Source: Bacillus sp. AFS041924
GTDB taxonomy: Bacteria; Bacillota; Bacilli; Bacillales; Bacillaceae_G
Direction of reading: 5' to 3'
DNA: 55,171 bases
Assembly: GCF_002577195.1 (NCBI RefSeq)
Contig: NZ_NULG01000001.1
Span: 1-55,171 of the forward strand
Each line of letters starts with the position of its first letter. Positions within the stretch are counted from its first letter, which is position 1. This document shows positions 23,495 to 32,310 of this stretch, piece after piece. The notes beneath the pieces are model-generated. The model ran no database searches. It had not been told where the DNA came from and worked only from the letters and a program-made list of their open reading frames with translations. The translations under genes were made by a program, and so were the position numbers.

Positions 23495-24142
23495 ATGTTT
23501 TTTGATAAAGAAAAGATTCGATATATTGAACAAGGATTAGTACCAGCAATTGTTCAAGATGTTAATACGAAAGAAGTCTTAATGCTAGCATATATGAATT
23601 ATGAATCAATTAATCTCACAATAGAAACAGGATTTGCAACATTTTATAGCAGAAGTCGCAAATCAATTTGGAAAAAAGGAGAAACATCGGGAAATCTTCA
23701 ATATGTAAAATCAATTTCATACGATTGTGACCAAGATTCAATTTTACTGCAAGTTGAGCAAGTAGGTGTTGCTTGCCATACAGGAAGCTATAGTTGTTTT
23801 TCTGAAAAATTACCTTTAATGGCTGAAACAAGTGTTGTTAGCAAGAAAACTGCAAGCTATTTACCAAATCTTTATGAAACAATTCTTGATCGAAAAAATA
23901 ATCCGATTGATGGTTCTTATACTACATATTTATTCAATCAAGGAATTGATAAGATATTGAAAAAAATAGGTGAAGAATCAAGCGAAGTAATCATTGGAGC
24001 TAAAAATGAAGGAACAGAAGAATTAATTTATGAAATTAGTGATCTTGTTTATCACACAATTGTCTTAATGGTAGAAAAGGGCATTAAGCTTGAAGAAATA
24101 AACAATAGCTTAATCAATCGGAAGGAGAAAGTAAATTCTTGA
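23495..24142 (+). CDS. hisI: bifunctional phosphoribosyl-AMP cyclohydrolase / phosphoribosyl-ATP pyrophosphatase
   Basis: HisIE fusion of 215 residues. The N-terminal cyclohydrolase domain (about 1-115) has [18 protein letters not shown] and the metal-binding [23 protein letters not shown] with the Zn Cys residues. The C-terminal pyrophosphatase domain (about 120-215) has [31 protein letters not shown] and the [13 protein letters not shown] helix. TAGGAGGAG precedes the ATG. The stop overlaps the TTG of hisJ. Confidence 0.96.
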   Translation: MFFDKEKIRYIEQGLVPAIVQDVNTKEVLMLAYMNYESINLTIETGFATFYSRSRKSIWKKGETSGNLQYVKSISYDCDQDSILLQVEQVGVACHTGSYSCFSEKLPLMAETSVVSKKTASYLPNLYETILDRKNNPIDGSYTTYLFNQGIDKILKKIGEESSEVIIGAKNEGTEELIYEISDLVYHTIVLMVEKGIKLEEINNSLINRKEKVNS

Positions 24143-24960
24143 AGATAGATGGACACACTCATACACAATATTGTCCGCATGGTAGTGGTGATGACGTACA
24201 ATTAATGATTGAGAAAGCTATTGAACTTGGTTTCGATGAATACCATATTACAGAGCATACACCAGTACCGTCATCATTTCAAAATGCCTTAAAGCCAGAT
24301 GAAGCAGTTGCCTCACTTTCAATGTCTGAAAATGATGTGGACGATTATATTAAGCAAATGTATAAAGTAAGGGATCGATACAAAGACCGAATTCGAATAA
24401 AAATTGGATTTGAATACGATTATTTACCAAGTGATTCAAAATGGTTTAAACAATTTTTAAAGGAATACGGTAAATATTGTGATACGGGACTATTGTCAGT
24501 TCATTATTTGGAAGGAATTGGTGGGTGGCATTGTATAGATTATAAAGCTGAAGATACTCTTTATGGATTAGTAAACTACTATGGAAGTACAGAAGCATTT
24601 CAGCTTGCCTATTACGATACTGTGAAACAATCAATTTTAGATGATATGGGTCCGTTTAAACCAACACGAATCGGACATATGACTTTATGTAATAAGTTTA
24701 TGCAATTTTTAAATTGTGAAGATACCGAAAAAATAATAAATAAACAAATTGAAGTATTAAAGCTAGTAAAAGAAAAAAATTATATTTTAGATTATAATAC
24801 AGCAGGCCTATTTAAAGAGTATTGTGGTGAAACCTATCCACCAAAACATGTAGTTGAAATTGCAAATACATTAAATATCCAATTGATGTATGGTTCAGAT
24901 TCTCATGGTGTAAAAGATATTGGAAGAGGATATGAAGATTATGTATCTACTGTAAAATGA
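24139..24960 (+). CDS. hisJ: histidinol-phosphatase (PHP family)
   Basis: PHP-superfamily metal-dependent phosphatase of 273 residues, the Bacillus/Lactococcus-type histidinol-phosphatase (HisJ/HisK). The metal site is seen in [43 protein letters not shown] and the late [16 protein letters not shown]. The start is TTG at 24139 in a 4-bp overlap with hisI, with AAGGAGAAA upstream. It is the last gene of the operon; all steps except the HisC transamination are thus encoded here. Confidence 0.93.
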   Translation: MKIDGHTHTQYCPHGSGDDVQLMIEKAIELGFDEYHITEHTPVPSSFQNALKPDEAVASLSMSENDVDDYIKQMYKVRDRYKDRIRIKIGFEYDYLPSDSKWFKQFLKEYGKYCDTGLLSVHYLEGIGGWHCIDYKAEDTLYGLVNYYGSTEAFQLAYYDTVKQSILDDMGPFKPTRIGHMTLCNKFMQFLNCEDTEKIINKQIEVLKLVKEKNYILDYNTAGLFKEYCGETYPPKHVVEIANTLNIQLMYGSDSHGVKDIGRGYEDYVSTVK

Positions 24961-24966
24961 TATTGC

Positions 24967-25004
24967 TCTGACGATAAATTGATATAATTTATCGTCAGAA
25001 TTTT
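24967..25004 (+). terminator. his operon terminator
   Basis: A long perfect stem TCTGACGATAAATT/AATTTATCGTCAGA around a short loop is followed by ATTTTG. The T-run is weak but the stem is strong. Confidence 0.7.
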
Positions 25005-25011
25005 GAAAAAA

Positions 25012-25375
25012 GTTTATGAGTAAGATAGTATTTTCCCCTGTTATGAGTAAGAAAAAAACAAGAATTAGCTTAATTAGTAACTCATGCCCCCGTTATGAGT
25101 AAGAAAACATCGAGAATTAGCATAATTATAAACTCATGAGGCGGTTATGAGTAAGAAAACATCGAGAATTAGCATAATTATTAACTCATGAGCCGGTTAT
25201 GAGTAAGGAAATAACAAGAATTAGCATAATTACTAACTCATGAACCTGTTATGAGTAAGAAAACATCAAGAATTAGCATAATTATTAACTCATGCCCCCG
25301 TTATGAGTAAGAAAAAATCAGAAATAGCCTAAGAATTAACTCATGCCCCCCTGTTATGAGTAAGAAAATAACAAG
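25012..25375. repeat. 52-bp tandem repeat array (about seven units)
   Basis: GTTATGAGTAAG begins units at 25040, 25092, 25144, 25196, 25248, 25300 and 25353, giving exact 52-bp periods (the last 53). A partial unit lies at 25012 and the final one is truncated. Each unit is conserved along its whole length (GAATTAGCATAATTA core) except the C/G-rich junction of about 6 bp, where CCCCC, AGGCG, AGCCG and AACCT alternate. The ATGAGT start and AACTCAT end of each unit are inverted, so every junction forms a small hairpin. No coding frame is seen. Confidence 0.92.
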
Positions 25376-25579
25376 ATCATGCATTTTTACCCTACATAAA
25401 CCCTACATGATTACTTCAATTCATTTTTCAATATTGACTGAGTCATTATTTTGCCTGCCAAAGTGTTTTATTAAAAATGTTGAAATTCCCCCAAATTACA
25501 AATAACAATCGATATTGTATAATTAAGTAGAAATTGGAAAATTTTACAAACTAATCCTATAAGTTAAAGGAGCAATTGT
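25376..25579. other. intergenic region after the tandem array
   Basis: About 200 bp without a supported gene. CCCTACATAAACCCTACATGA at 25390-25410 is a short direct repeat (CCCTACAT twice). AAAGGAGC before 25580 is the ribosome binding site of the next gene. Confidence 0.4.
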
Positions 25580-25777
25580 ATGTCGAATATACTTTGGGTA
25601 ATCTTAGGGGCTTTAATAATGAGTACGATTGATTATTTGATGTTTCATTTTGGGGCTGTTAAAAATGAGAATCAAAGATGGGAATGGTTTGATAAACGTA
25701 CAAAGATTCAAAAAATTAGTGTGCTTTCTGCCGTTTTTATAGTTTTTTTTGTACTTCACTTTGTAACGAATAGTTAA
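25580..25777 (+). CDS. small two-TM membrane protein
   Basis: Not recognised. The 65-residue protein has hydrophobic helices at about 4-25 (ILWVILGALIMSTIDYLMF) and 46-62 (ISVLSAVFIVFFVLHFV), separated by a charged loop rich in Trp, Lys and Arg. It has an AAAGGAG ribosome binding site and a terminator right after it, so it is a real single-gene unit. Confidence 0.7.
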   Translation: MSNILWVILGALIMSTIDYLMFHFGAVKNENQRWEWFDKRTKIQKISVLSAVFIVFFVLHFVTNS

Positions 25778-25785
25778 AGCTACTA

Positions 25786-25810
25786 AAAGAGTCCTGGTTG
25801 TGACTCTTTT
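25786..25810 (+). terminator. terminator of the small membrane protein gene
   Basis: AAAGAGTC pairs with GACTCTTTTT around an 8-nt loop. Confidence 0.8.
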
Positions 25811-26056
25811 TCGTATTTAACATAGAATTGTTAACGTTTCTAAAAGAATGCTTCAAAATCACATTTGCGGATGGTAAAAAGAAAAGGAAAGAGCGTCTCA
25901 ACGTTGAATAGATTAACAGTGGTTATCACAATTTGAATCAAAAATCTTAATTTAGATCAAATTTAGTACTAATTGTTTAAAGTATGGTTAATCGTCATGA
26001 GGAGATTCTACAGGAGTAATTTTCTTAGAGTATTCAAGTTTAAGGAGGGGTAGACT

Positions 26057-26527
26057 TTGAATCAAAAAGATTTGATTTTAAACGTATTAGATAAAACGTA
26101 TGAGAAGGAAAGTTGGTTTGCTCCATTAAAAAATGCAATTGAGGGAATTACAGTCGAACAAGCTAACTGGAAACCAACAGGAGAAGCAACTAAATCGATT
26201 TGGGAAAATGTAAATCACATCCTTTATTACATGGAGAGGCTTGTAGTAAATATGGAAGGAAATAAATGGTCAAATAATCTAGATGGTGATGAAACTTTTA
26301 ATTTTACTGAGCAGTTTAATGATGAAAACGAATGGGGAAAAGTAGTTGAACGTTTGGAAAATGCACATTTAAGCTTAAGAAAGCTATTGAGTAATGCTAC
26401 GGAAGTAGAACTAAATAGAGATTCTTTCGATGCGAAACTAATGGATGTATTACTCCATGAAGCTTATCATACGGGTCAAATTATTCAAATTAGAAAAATG
26501 CAAGGATCGTGGCCATCACATCGTTAA
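26057..26527 (+). CDS. DinB/YfiT-like family protein
   Basis: Four-helix-bundle DinB-superfamily protein of 156 residues. The metal-binding His triad is visible: His in ENVNHILYYMERL (about residue 54) and two in LLHEAYHTGQIIQIRKMQG (about 136 and 140). Related proteins are bacillithiol S-transferases or hydrolases, but most are uncharacterised. The start is TTG at 26057 after AAGGAGGGG. It is monocistronic. Confidence 0.88.
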   Translation: MNQKDLILNVLDKTYEKESWFAPLKNAIEGITVEQANWKPTGEATKSIWENVNHILYYMERLVVNMEGNKWSNNLDGDETFNFTEQFNDENEWGKVVERLENAHLSLRKLLSNATEVELNRDSFDAKLMDVLLHEAYHTGQIIQIRKMQGSWPSHR

Positions 26528-26578
26528 TTTAAAAATGAAATGTCTCATACATATCAACATTTAAAATTCAACACTCTA

Positions 26579-26602
26579 AGACAGTTTGAGGCTGTCTTTT
26601 TA
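26579..26602 (+). terminator. terminator after the DinB gene
   Basis: AGACAG pairs with CTGTCT around TTTGAGG, followed by TTTTT. Confidence 0.75.
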
Positions 26603-26712
26603 TTATCGAGAAAACTATCTTACGTCTTTTCATCATTAAGCATTTGAAATTAATAGTGAGTGAGAAGCACATATATTTATTATTTTCTTTCAATATAAAG
26701 GGGGAGTAAGTT

Positions 26713-27279
26713 ATGTTTAGTTATGAAATTGAAAAAAACTTACATTTAAAGATTCTAACTTTACAAGATGCAGAAGAGTTATATGAATTAACAATCAATT
26801 CAATGGAGCATTTAAAAGAATGGTTACCATTAATTGCATACAATCAAAAACTTGAAGATACAGAGAAGTTTATAAAATCAACAATGAATCAATTTGCTGA
26901 AAATAATGGGTTTCAAGCTGGAATTTGGTCAAATTCTAAACTTGTTGGGGTTATTGGTTTTCATAGTATTAATTGGATAAACAAATCAACTAGTATTGGC
27001 TACTGGTTAGGAAAAGGATTTGAAGGGTCTGGCATAATGACAAAAGCATGTCATGCATTTGTTCATCATGCATTAACAGATTTAAAGTTAAATCGAGTAG
27101 AAATTCGTGCAGCCGTAGAAAATACTAAAAGCCGTGCTATACCTGAGAGGTTGGGTTTTATCAAAGAAGGTTGTATAAGGAAAGCTGAATGGATATATGA
27201 TCATTATGTAGATCATTATGTTTATGGGATGTTAGCAGAAGATTGGGCTATAAAAAATAAACCAATCTTAAAGTGCTAG
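26713..27279 (+). CDS. GNAT N-acetyltransferase (RimL type)
   Basis: RimJ/RimL-like acetyltransferase of 188 residues. LHLKILTLQDAEELYELTINS opens the fold, SIGYWLGKGFEGSGIMTKA is the acetyl-CoA-binding motif A, and VENTKSRAIPERLGFIKEGCIRKAEW is motif B. It resembles B. subtilis YdaF-type enzymes and the paralogue at 10345-10908. The substrate is unknown. GGGGGAG precedes the ATG. Confidence 0.88.
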   Translation: MFSYEIEKNLHLKILTLQDAEELYELTINSMEHLKEWLPLIAYNQKLEDTEKFIKSTMNQFAENNGFQAGIWSNSKLVGVIGFHSINWINKSTSIGYWLGKGFEGSGIMTKACHAFVHHALTDLKLNRVEIRAAVENTKSRAIPERLGFIKEGCIRKAEWIYDHYVDHYVYGMLAEDWAIKNKPILKC

Positions 27280-27381
27280 ACCTAAAATAGATGAAGGGTA
27301 AGTAGTTAATTATTTTAAGTTAGCGTTCAACTAAAGTTAGATTTTGCAAAATTGTTTTAAATTTTAACAGGTGTAAATAAT

Positions 27382-27510
27382 TTGAAAATGGAAAATAACT
27401 TATTAACTAAAAATGATACAGCCATGGTGAACATCTTAAAACTTTTCTTGCATGAAAAAAACAATAACTTCAAATACTTCCAAGGAAGGAAGAATTTGAA
27501 AATTGTCTAA
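27382..27510 (+). CDS. short ORF, possible remnant of an acetyltransferase gene
   Basis: TTG-started frame of 42 residues ending NNNFKYFQGRKNLKIV. The F(K/R)YF-GR ending is reminiscent of the N-terminal part of some GNAT proteins, which are abundant around it. The ribosome binding site (ACAGGTG) is weak. It may be a decayed fragment and not a functional gene. Confidence 0.25.
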   Translation: MKMENNLLTKNDTAMVNILKLFLHEKNNNFKYFQGRKNLKIV

Positions 27511-27554
27511 AAGGGCATTACATTAAAACAGCATGTAAGAAAAGGAGAATTTCA

Positions 27555-28130
27555 ATGCATTGGTATGAAAAGCTGAATCAGTATTTTCCAGTTGAAGAAA
27601 TGAAATCTAAGGAGCATATGGAAACTTTATTGAAAGAGCGGTCTGAAATTTATCATAAAGATGAAGGGCCACATCATGTTTTAATGTATGCAGAACTGGA
27701 TGATTTCGTTTTTATTGATTACTTATTTGTTTCAAAAGATGCTCGAGGACAAGGTCTTGGTTATAAACTACTGGAAAAGCTAAAAAAGAAAGGGAAACCG
27801 ATTATTTTAGAAGTGGAACCAGTTAATTATGATGATACAGATACTGAAAAAAGGCTTCGATTTTATAAAAGAGAAGGTTTTGAGCATGCGAAGTCGATTG
27901 GATATAATAGACGCTCACTTGCAACTCAAGAAGTAAACCCGATGGAGATTTTGTATTGGTCCCCTAGTAATGAAAGTGAAGAAATGATTTATAAAGCCAT
28001 GAAGAAAACATATAATATGATTCATACATACAGGGACAAACATTTTTATGGTGAATCTTATCAGCCAGTTGAGGAAGTCTTAACTTTTGGAGAAAATAAT
28101 AGCAATCAAAATCTTTTGGAAGACATTTAA
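27555..28130 (+). CDS. GNAT N-acetyltransferase
   Basis: Acetyltransferase of 191 residues. FIDYLFVSKDARGQGLGYKLLEKLKKKGKPIILEVEP is motif A with the canonical R/Q-G-x-G-x loop, and RLRFYKREGFEHAKSIGYNR is motif B. The C-terminal 70 residues extend beyond the minimal fold (MHTYRDKHFYGESYQPVEEVL), which marks a Bacillus-specific subgroup. AAGGAG precedes the ATG. The substrate is unknown. Confidence 0.87.
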   Translation: MHWYEKLNQYFPVEEMKSKEHMETLLKERSEIYHKDEGPHHVLMYAELDDFVFIDYLFVSKDARGQGLGYKLLEKLKKKGKPIILEVEPVNYDDTDTEKRLRFYKREGFEHAKSIGYNRRSLATQEVNPMEILYWSPSNESEEMIYKAMKKTYNMIHTYRDKHFYGESYQPVEEVLTFGENNSNQNLLEDI

Positions 28131-28141
28131 CTATTCAAAAT

Positions 28142-28170
28142 AAAAAACGACTGAATTTCAGTCGTTTTTT
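28142..28170. terminator. bidirectional terminator
   Basis: Perfect palindrome AAAAAACGACTGAATTTCAG continuing with TCGTTTTTT, lying between convergent genes and able to end transcripts in both directions. Confidence 0.9.
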
Positions 28171-28179
28171 GTTCGAAAA

Positions 28180-28371
28180 TTAAACACCCATACGTTTGCG
28201 TTGGTTGTTTGGCTTTTTTGAAATTTGATTCTTTTTCGTCATATCTTTTACAGCGTTTAATCCATTATTTTGGTTTGTATTTTGCTGTTTTTTACTTGCT
28301 AATTTTTGTTTCATTAATTCTTGAAGACTTACTTTTTTTGGTTCATTTTTAATATCATTATTTTCGCTCAT
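28180..28371 (-). CDS. small basic hydrophilic protein
   Basis: Not recognised. 63 residues, rich in Lys, Asn and Gln (KLASKKQQNTNQNNGLNAVK, ending NNQRKRMGV), with no hydrophobic core. The composition is like small spore-core or nucleic-acid-associated proteins. It has a GGAGGAAAA ribosome binding site and shares the convergent terminator. Confidence 0.65.
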   Translation of the reverse strand: MSENNDIKNEPKKVSLQELMKQKLASKKQQNTNQNNGLNAVKDMTKKNQISKKPNNQRKRMGV

Positions 28372-28470
28372 AAATTTTAGTTTTCCTCCAATTTCATCTT
28401 ACTTTTATAATGACTTGTTGAAGGAAAATATGCAAGTCCATTTAAAAGAAATAAAAGATATAAAAAATGA

Positions 28471-28605
28471 TTAACTTTCTTTTTCTGTATTTTTCTTATG
28501 AAACTCTTCCATTTTTTTGCTTTTTGAATAAGCAGATTCCTCTGAGTGCCCAAATTGATCGACAGAACTTTTCTGTGGACCTTTATTTGTATGTCCTTTT
28601 GCCAT
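28471..28605 (-). CDS. small hydrophilic protein, 44 residues
   Basis: ATG at 28605 (minus) follows a very strong AGGAGGGG. The product begins MAKGHTNKGPQKSSVDQFGH and ends EEFHKKNTEKES. It is wholly hydrophilic and lacks any fold signature I know. The size, strong ribosome binding site and neighbourhood suggest a small spore or stress protein. It is too short for ordinary ORF thresholds. Confidence 0.65.
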   Translation of the reverse strand: MAKGHTNKGPQKSSVDQFGHSEESAYSKSKKMEEFHKKNTEKES

Positions 28606-28708
28606 GAATAACCCCTCCTTTTTAATTATTATGTGCTAAAATTCCTTGAATAATCTCTTATTTAAAATGGGAATCTATTCATGATAAAAGGAATTAGGAG
28701 GAAGCATA

Positions 28709-28852
28709 ATGACAAGCAAAAACGGTAGCAAAGGTAGTAAAAATCAAAACGCACCAGAACTTCATGGACAAGAACCTATTAGTGGAGATAACACTAGAGG
28801 TAACGTTTATCGTTCAAAAAAAGGTAGTAAATCAAAAACGGAATTACATTAA
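28709..28852 (+). CDS. SspP-like small acid-soluble spore protein
   Basis: 47-residue protein: MTSKNGSKGSKNQNAPELHG, then QEPISGDNTRGNVYRSKKGS. The NAP-x-x-H-GQ-EP-SG core and the length match the minor small acid-soluble spore protein SspP (48 residues in B. subtilis) as I recall it. It would be made in the forespore. GGAGG precedes the ATG and a palindromic terminator follows. Confidence 0.6.
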   Translation: MTSKNGSKGSKNQNAPELHGQEPISGDNTRGNVYRSKKGSKSKTELH

Positions 28853-28854
28853 TC

Positions 28855-28886
28855 AAAAAAAGAGCTTGGAATTTCCAAGCTCTTAA
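28855..28886. terminator. bidirectional terminator
   Basis: AAGAGCTTGG/CCAAGCTCTT stem with A's on the left and T-containing DNA on the right, between convergent genes. Confidence 0.85.
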
Positions 28887-28901
28887 TCTTATCCTGCAAT
28901 T

Positions 28902-29369
28902 TTAGTCTTGAACATGAAATCCTTCTTCATCTAAATATTCACAAGCTTCACCGTAACTATTGAATGTACCATCGAGGTTTTCTCCTGCGTAAACATTCCA
29001 CATATCCATTTCTGAAACTAGTTTAAGGATTTGACCATTAGCATTAACCCAAATTTCTTCTACTTCTTCTTCATCTTCTTCAAAAATTGGCTCGACAGAT
29101 AGACTATCAATTGACTTTGTTAGGATTGTGCGAAGTTCATCTTCTGAAAAGTCTCTTATATTTACCATTCCTTTGTCGTTTGTTTTATACCCTTTGATTC
29201 CTTCAGCATATACAAAGCCATTTCCATTAGGATGTAAATGGTAGACAACATTCTTTTTTTCCTTTAAACTTTCCTCATATTGGAAATTTGTACGACCAAG
29301 TGAGACGGATTTCTTGGTTAATTCTGGAAAAGATTCGATAATCGCAAGTTTTTCTTCGTAAGTAAGCAT
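28902..29369 (-). CDS. conserved hypothetical acidic protein
   Basis: Not recognised. 155 residues: an N-terminal helical part (MLTYEEKLAIIESFPELTKK), a beta-rich middle (VVYHLHPNGNGFVYAEGIKG), an acidic linker (EEDEEEVEEIW), and a C-terminal unit (MWNVYAGENLDGTFNSYGEACEYLDEEGF). It has no signal peptide. GGAGG lies before the ATG. It is probably a cytoplasmic Bacillus-specific protein. Confidence 0.7.
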   Translation of the reverse strand: MLTYEEKLAIIESFPELTKKSVSLGRTNFQYEESLKEKKNVVYHLHPNGNGFVYAEGIKGYKTNDKGMVNIRDFSEDELRTILTKSIDSLSVEPIFEEDEEEVEEIWVNANGQILKLVSEMDMWNVYAGENLDGTFNSYGEACEYLDEEGFHVQD

Positions 29370-29574
29370 ATAGCCTCCAAATAAATATTATTTTTCCTAT
29401 CTTTTGTATGGAACGTAACAAATATAACAAAATTCTTATGAAAATGACATCTAATTGTCATAATTTCAGTTACTCTAATTTGGTAGAATAATAATGCTGC
29501 ATAAATTAACACATTCCTTTTTGGCATATTTTTAGACTTAAATTTGTTTTTTATTATACATAGTAGGTGATAAC

Positions 29575-32307
29575 ATGACAGTGAAACAACAATTTATTAA
29601 AAAAGAATTTTATAAATCGTATTTAAATGAAAATGAAAATAATAACCATCCAATCGCAGTTTTAGCTGACTTATCAAAAGACCATGAAGATATGGATCTT
29701 TCATCGATTCGATTTGCACAAGGTGAAGTTTATTTTGAAAATAAAGATTTTGAATCTGCAGTTTTCAAATGGGAAAAGGTTGGGAATCAGTTAAGTGATT
29801 GGGCAAAGAAAAATATTGCGGATTCTTATTATGAGATTGGTGCATATGAAACAGCAGAGAAGCTTTATAAAGAAGTTAAAACAGATAGTAGAACGCTAAC
29901 GTCTGAGATTTACTTAAAATTATTCTCTCTTTATATCGATGTTTCAAAATACGAAGAAGCAGATCGTATTATTAAAGAAGCAGTAAAATATAACCCAGAT
30001 TACCCTAATGTAACAAAAATCGCACGTAATTTTTATGAAAAGAATCATGATTGGATTAGTGCTGTAGCATTGGCTTCAGATGAGTCAATTCGTACAGAAG
30101 ACTTAAAATGGTTTATCGTATTAAAAGAGTACATTATAAATGGTGTAACAAGAGAAATGGCACCAAGTTATTTTGTGCAACCGTTACTATCAGTGGCTAG
30201 AGTAAACCTTGAGCACTTTGAATTAATGGTAGAAGCACTTTGGAACAGTTACCGTGAGCAATCAGTTTATGTAAATTGGCTACAAACCTTCAATGATATG
30301 TTATTCCAAATCAATGTTGAGACTGGTGTTAAGTGGAATCGTTTGCCATCAATTTATTCAATGACTTATGAAGAATTAGTTGAAGGTGAATATTTTGTAG
30401 CTCAACTTGAAGAAATGATGCCAAGCTTCTTAACTAATTGGCTCCGAATTACTGATATAAAAGGAGCGGTTTTAGCAACGACAGCAACTCTAGCATGGGA
30501 CCGTTTATTCCCAGGTCGTATTGATTATCAAATTGTTACTGATGCAGAAATGGCATTCGATCGATTAATGAAAACGCATGATTGCATTGATATCGGTAAA
30601 GAATTATTTGAAAACATCCTACAATGGTCTTCGTTAAATGAGATAGAAGTTGGAGATCGATTTGAATGGTGGACAAACAAATTAACTCAATTTGAAAATA
30701 CAACAATGTTAGTTGCAGGTACATCTGGTAACGGTAAATCTTCATTCGTTAACTCTCTTTTAGGTGAGAAAGTGATGGGTTCATCTACGACAATGCCTGT
30801 ATTATTTGAACAAAATAATGACTCAAATATTATCGTATTTTCAAAAGAAGGAAATACTCAGCTTGCTGAATTTGCGGATTTTTATGATTTAACAACAGTT
30901 GAAAATAATCTGTTAAAAGGTGATGAATTAGTATACTATCAATTACCAAATTCATTTCTACAAAAACATCGCCTTTCAATCATTGACACACCAGGGATTG
31001 ATGGGAATCCAATTAATACAAAGGCATTATTGCAATCTGTAAAACTAGCAGATCGACTTGTTTATGTATTAAATGCTACTGCTCCATATACAGAAAACGA
31101 GCGCTCATTATTAGTTAAAATTCAAAAGGAATTACCGACTCTTCCAATTCACTTTATTTTAAATAAAATGGATTCTATTTATAGCAAAGAAGAAATTGAT
31201 CGAGTTCGTGGTGAAATCCAAGCGAAAATTCGCTTAGACTTCCCTAATGCGTATGTCTTACCTTATTCTTCTATTTATAGTAATCAAGATCAGTTTAAAG
31301 AGTTAGAAGTGTTTATTGAAAATAACGTACTTTCAACGCAAGCAAATTCTAAACAAACGGAGAAATTATTATTAGCAATTCGCAAATTAATAAATTTCCT
31401 ATTAGAAAAACGAGTTGAGAGAGAAGATGAGCTGCGTTCTAATGTTGAATGGAATGAAGTTCTTGATGACAAATTAAATGGACTATTACACTCTTTAAAA
31501 GATAAAGAGATGGAACATTTAAATACAATTAAAAGCACGTATCGTGAATTAAAAGACGAATTAAAATATGATTTGAAACTTAGTATTCCAGGTTTATTGA
31601 AGGAATGTAAAGAATTAATAAAAGAAGATAGTGATTTCGGGACTATTCTTGAAACGCTAAATGAGGAAATGAATCTTCGAATTGGTGAATATGTAAGAGA
31701 GAATACTTTACCAAAACTTAATGCAGCTCTTCAAAATTGGATTAAAGAATCAGGTGCTTCACTAGAAGGTACACAGAGGTACTTAGCTGAAATGAGTGAT
31801 TCATTAAATGAGTATATTGGAAATGAATATTTAAATCTTGAGTGTGACTTTAAAGTATTAGATGACTGGCGCCGTGATGCTGATCGAATGACTAGTATGA
31901 CACAGTTAGATGACATGAATATTTTATTAAATTCATCCCCATCTCAATTTATTTTAAAGAGCTCAGGAATCTTATTAGGCCTATTACCGCAAAATAAATC
32001 TAAGCTTGTTGCTCAATATCAAAAATATGTTGATAATGTAAATTATGATGATGTTACATCAGAATTATCAACGAAGTTTTTCCTACAATTTGAAATGTTT
32101 GAAAAAACTTTACCAAGAGATTTATCGATGTTCTTACATGCTCCATTTGAGCAAATCCATGAATTTGTTGATGAAACAAGATTAGCAATTTCAAACTATA
32201 ATCAAACTTTAGAAGATATGAAATTAAATCCAAGTACTTACTTTGATCCGATTACATTCTTCACCGTACGATTAAGACAATTAGAGTTTTTAACATTACG
32301 TAAATAA
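29575..32307 (+). CDS. TPR-containing dynamin-like GTPase
   Basis: Large 910-residue protein with two parts. The N-terminal third (about 40-160) reads as TPR repeats (SIRFAQGEVYFENKDFESAV, ADSYYEIGAYETAEKLYKEV). A GTPase domain follows (about 375-580) with G1 GTSGNGKSS (about 382), G2 Thr in GSSTTMPV, G3 DTPGIDG (about 470), and G4 NKMD (about 530). The C-terminal 300 residues are Leu/Glu-rich helices (EDELRSNVEWNEVLDDKLNG), the stalk-like layout of bacterial dynamin-like proteins, with no clear membrane anchor. It is monocistronic. Roles of relatives include membrane remodelling or stress survival; nothing here fixes the role. Confidence 0.8.
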   Translation: MTVKQQFIKKEFYKSYLNENENNNHPIAVLADLSKDHEDMDLSSIRFAQGEVYFENKDFESAVFKWEKVGNQLSDWAKKNIADSYYEIGAYETAEKLYKEVKTDSRTLTSEIYLKLFSLYIDVSKYEEADRIIKEAVKYNPDYPNVTKIARNFYEKNHDWISAVALASDESIRTEDLKWFIVLKEYIINGVTREMAPSYFVQPLLSVARVNLEHFELMVEALWNSYREQSVYVNWLQTFNDMLFQINVETGVKWNRLPSIYSMTYEELVEGEYFVAQLEEMMPSFLTNWLRITDIKGAVLATTATLAWDRLFPGRIDYQIVTDAEMAFDRLMKTHDCIDIGKELFENILQWSSLNEIEVGDRFEWWTNKLTQFENTTMLVAGTSGNGKSSFVNSLLGEKVMGSSTTMPVLFEQNNDSNIIVFSKEGNTQLAEFADFYDLTTVENNLLKGDELVYYQLPNSFLQKHRLSIIDTPGIDGNPINTKALLQSVKLADRLVYVLNATAPYTENERSLLVKIQKELPTLPIHFILNKMDSIYSKEEIDRVRGEIQAKIRLDFPNAYVLPYSSIYSNQDQFKELEVFIENNVLSTQANSKQTEKLLLAIRKLINFLLEKRVEREDELRSNVEWNEVLDDKLNGLLHSLKDKEMEHLNTIKSTYRELKDELKYDLKLSIPGLLKECKELIKEDSDFGTILETLNEEMNLRIGEYVRENTLPKLNAALQNWIKESGASLEGTQRYLAEMSDSLNEYIGNEYLNLECDFKVLDDWRRDADRMTSMTQLDDMNILLNSSPSQFILKSSGILLGLLPQNKSKLVAQYQKYVDNVNYDDVTSELSTKFFLQFEMFEKTLPRDLSMFLHAPFEQIHEFVDETRLAISNYNQTLEDMKLNPSTYFDPITFFTVRLRQLEFLTLRK

Positions 32308-32310
32308 ATT

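Noticed and set aside
25012-25375. CRISPR array
   Set aside because: The full 52-bp unit is conserved, only about 6 bp vary, and no cas genes are near. It is a tandem repeat, not repeat-spacer.
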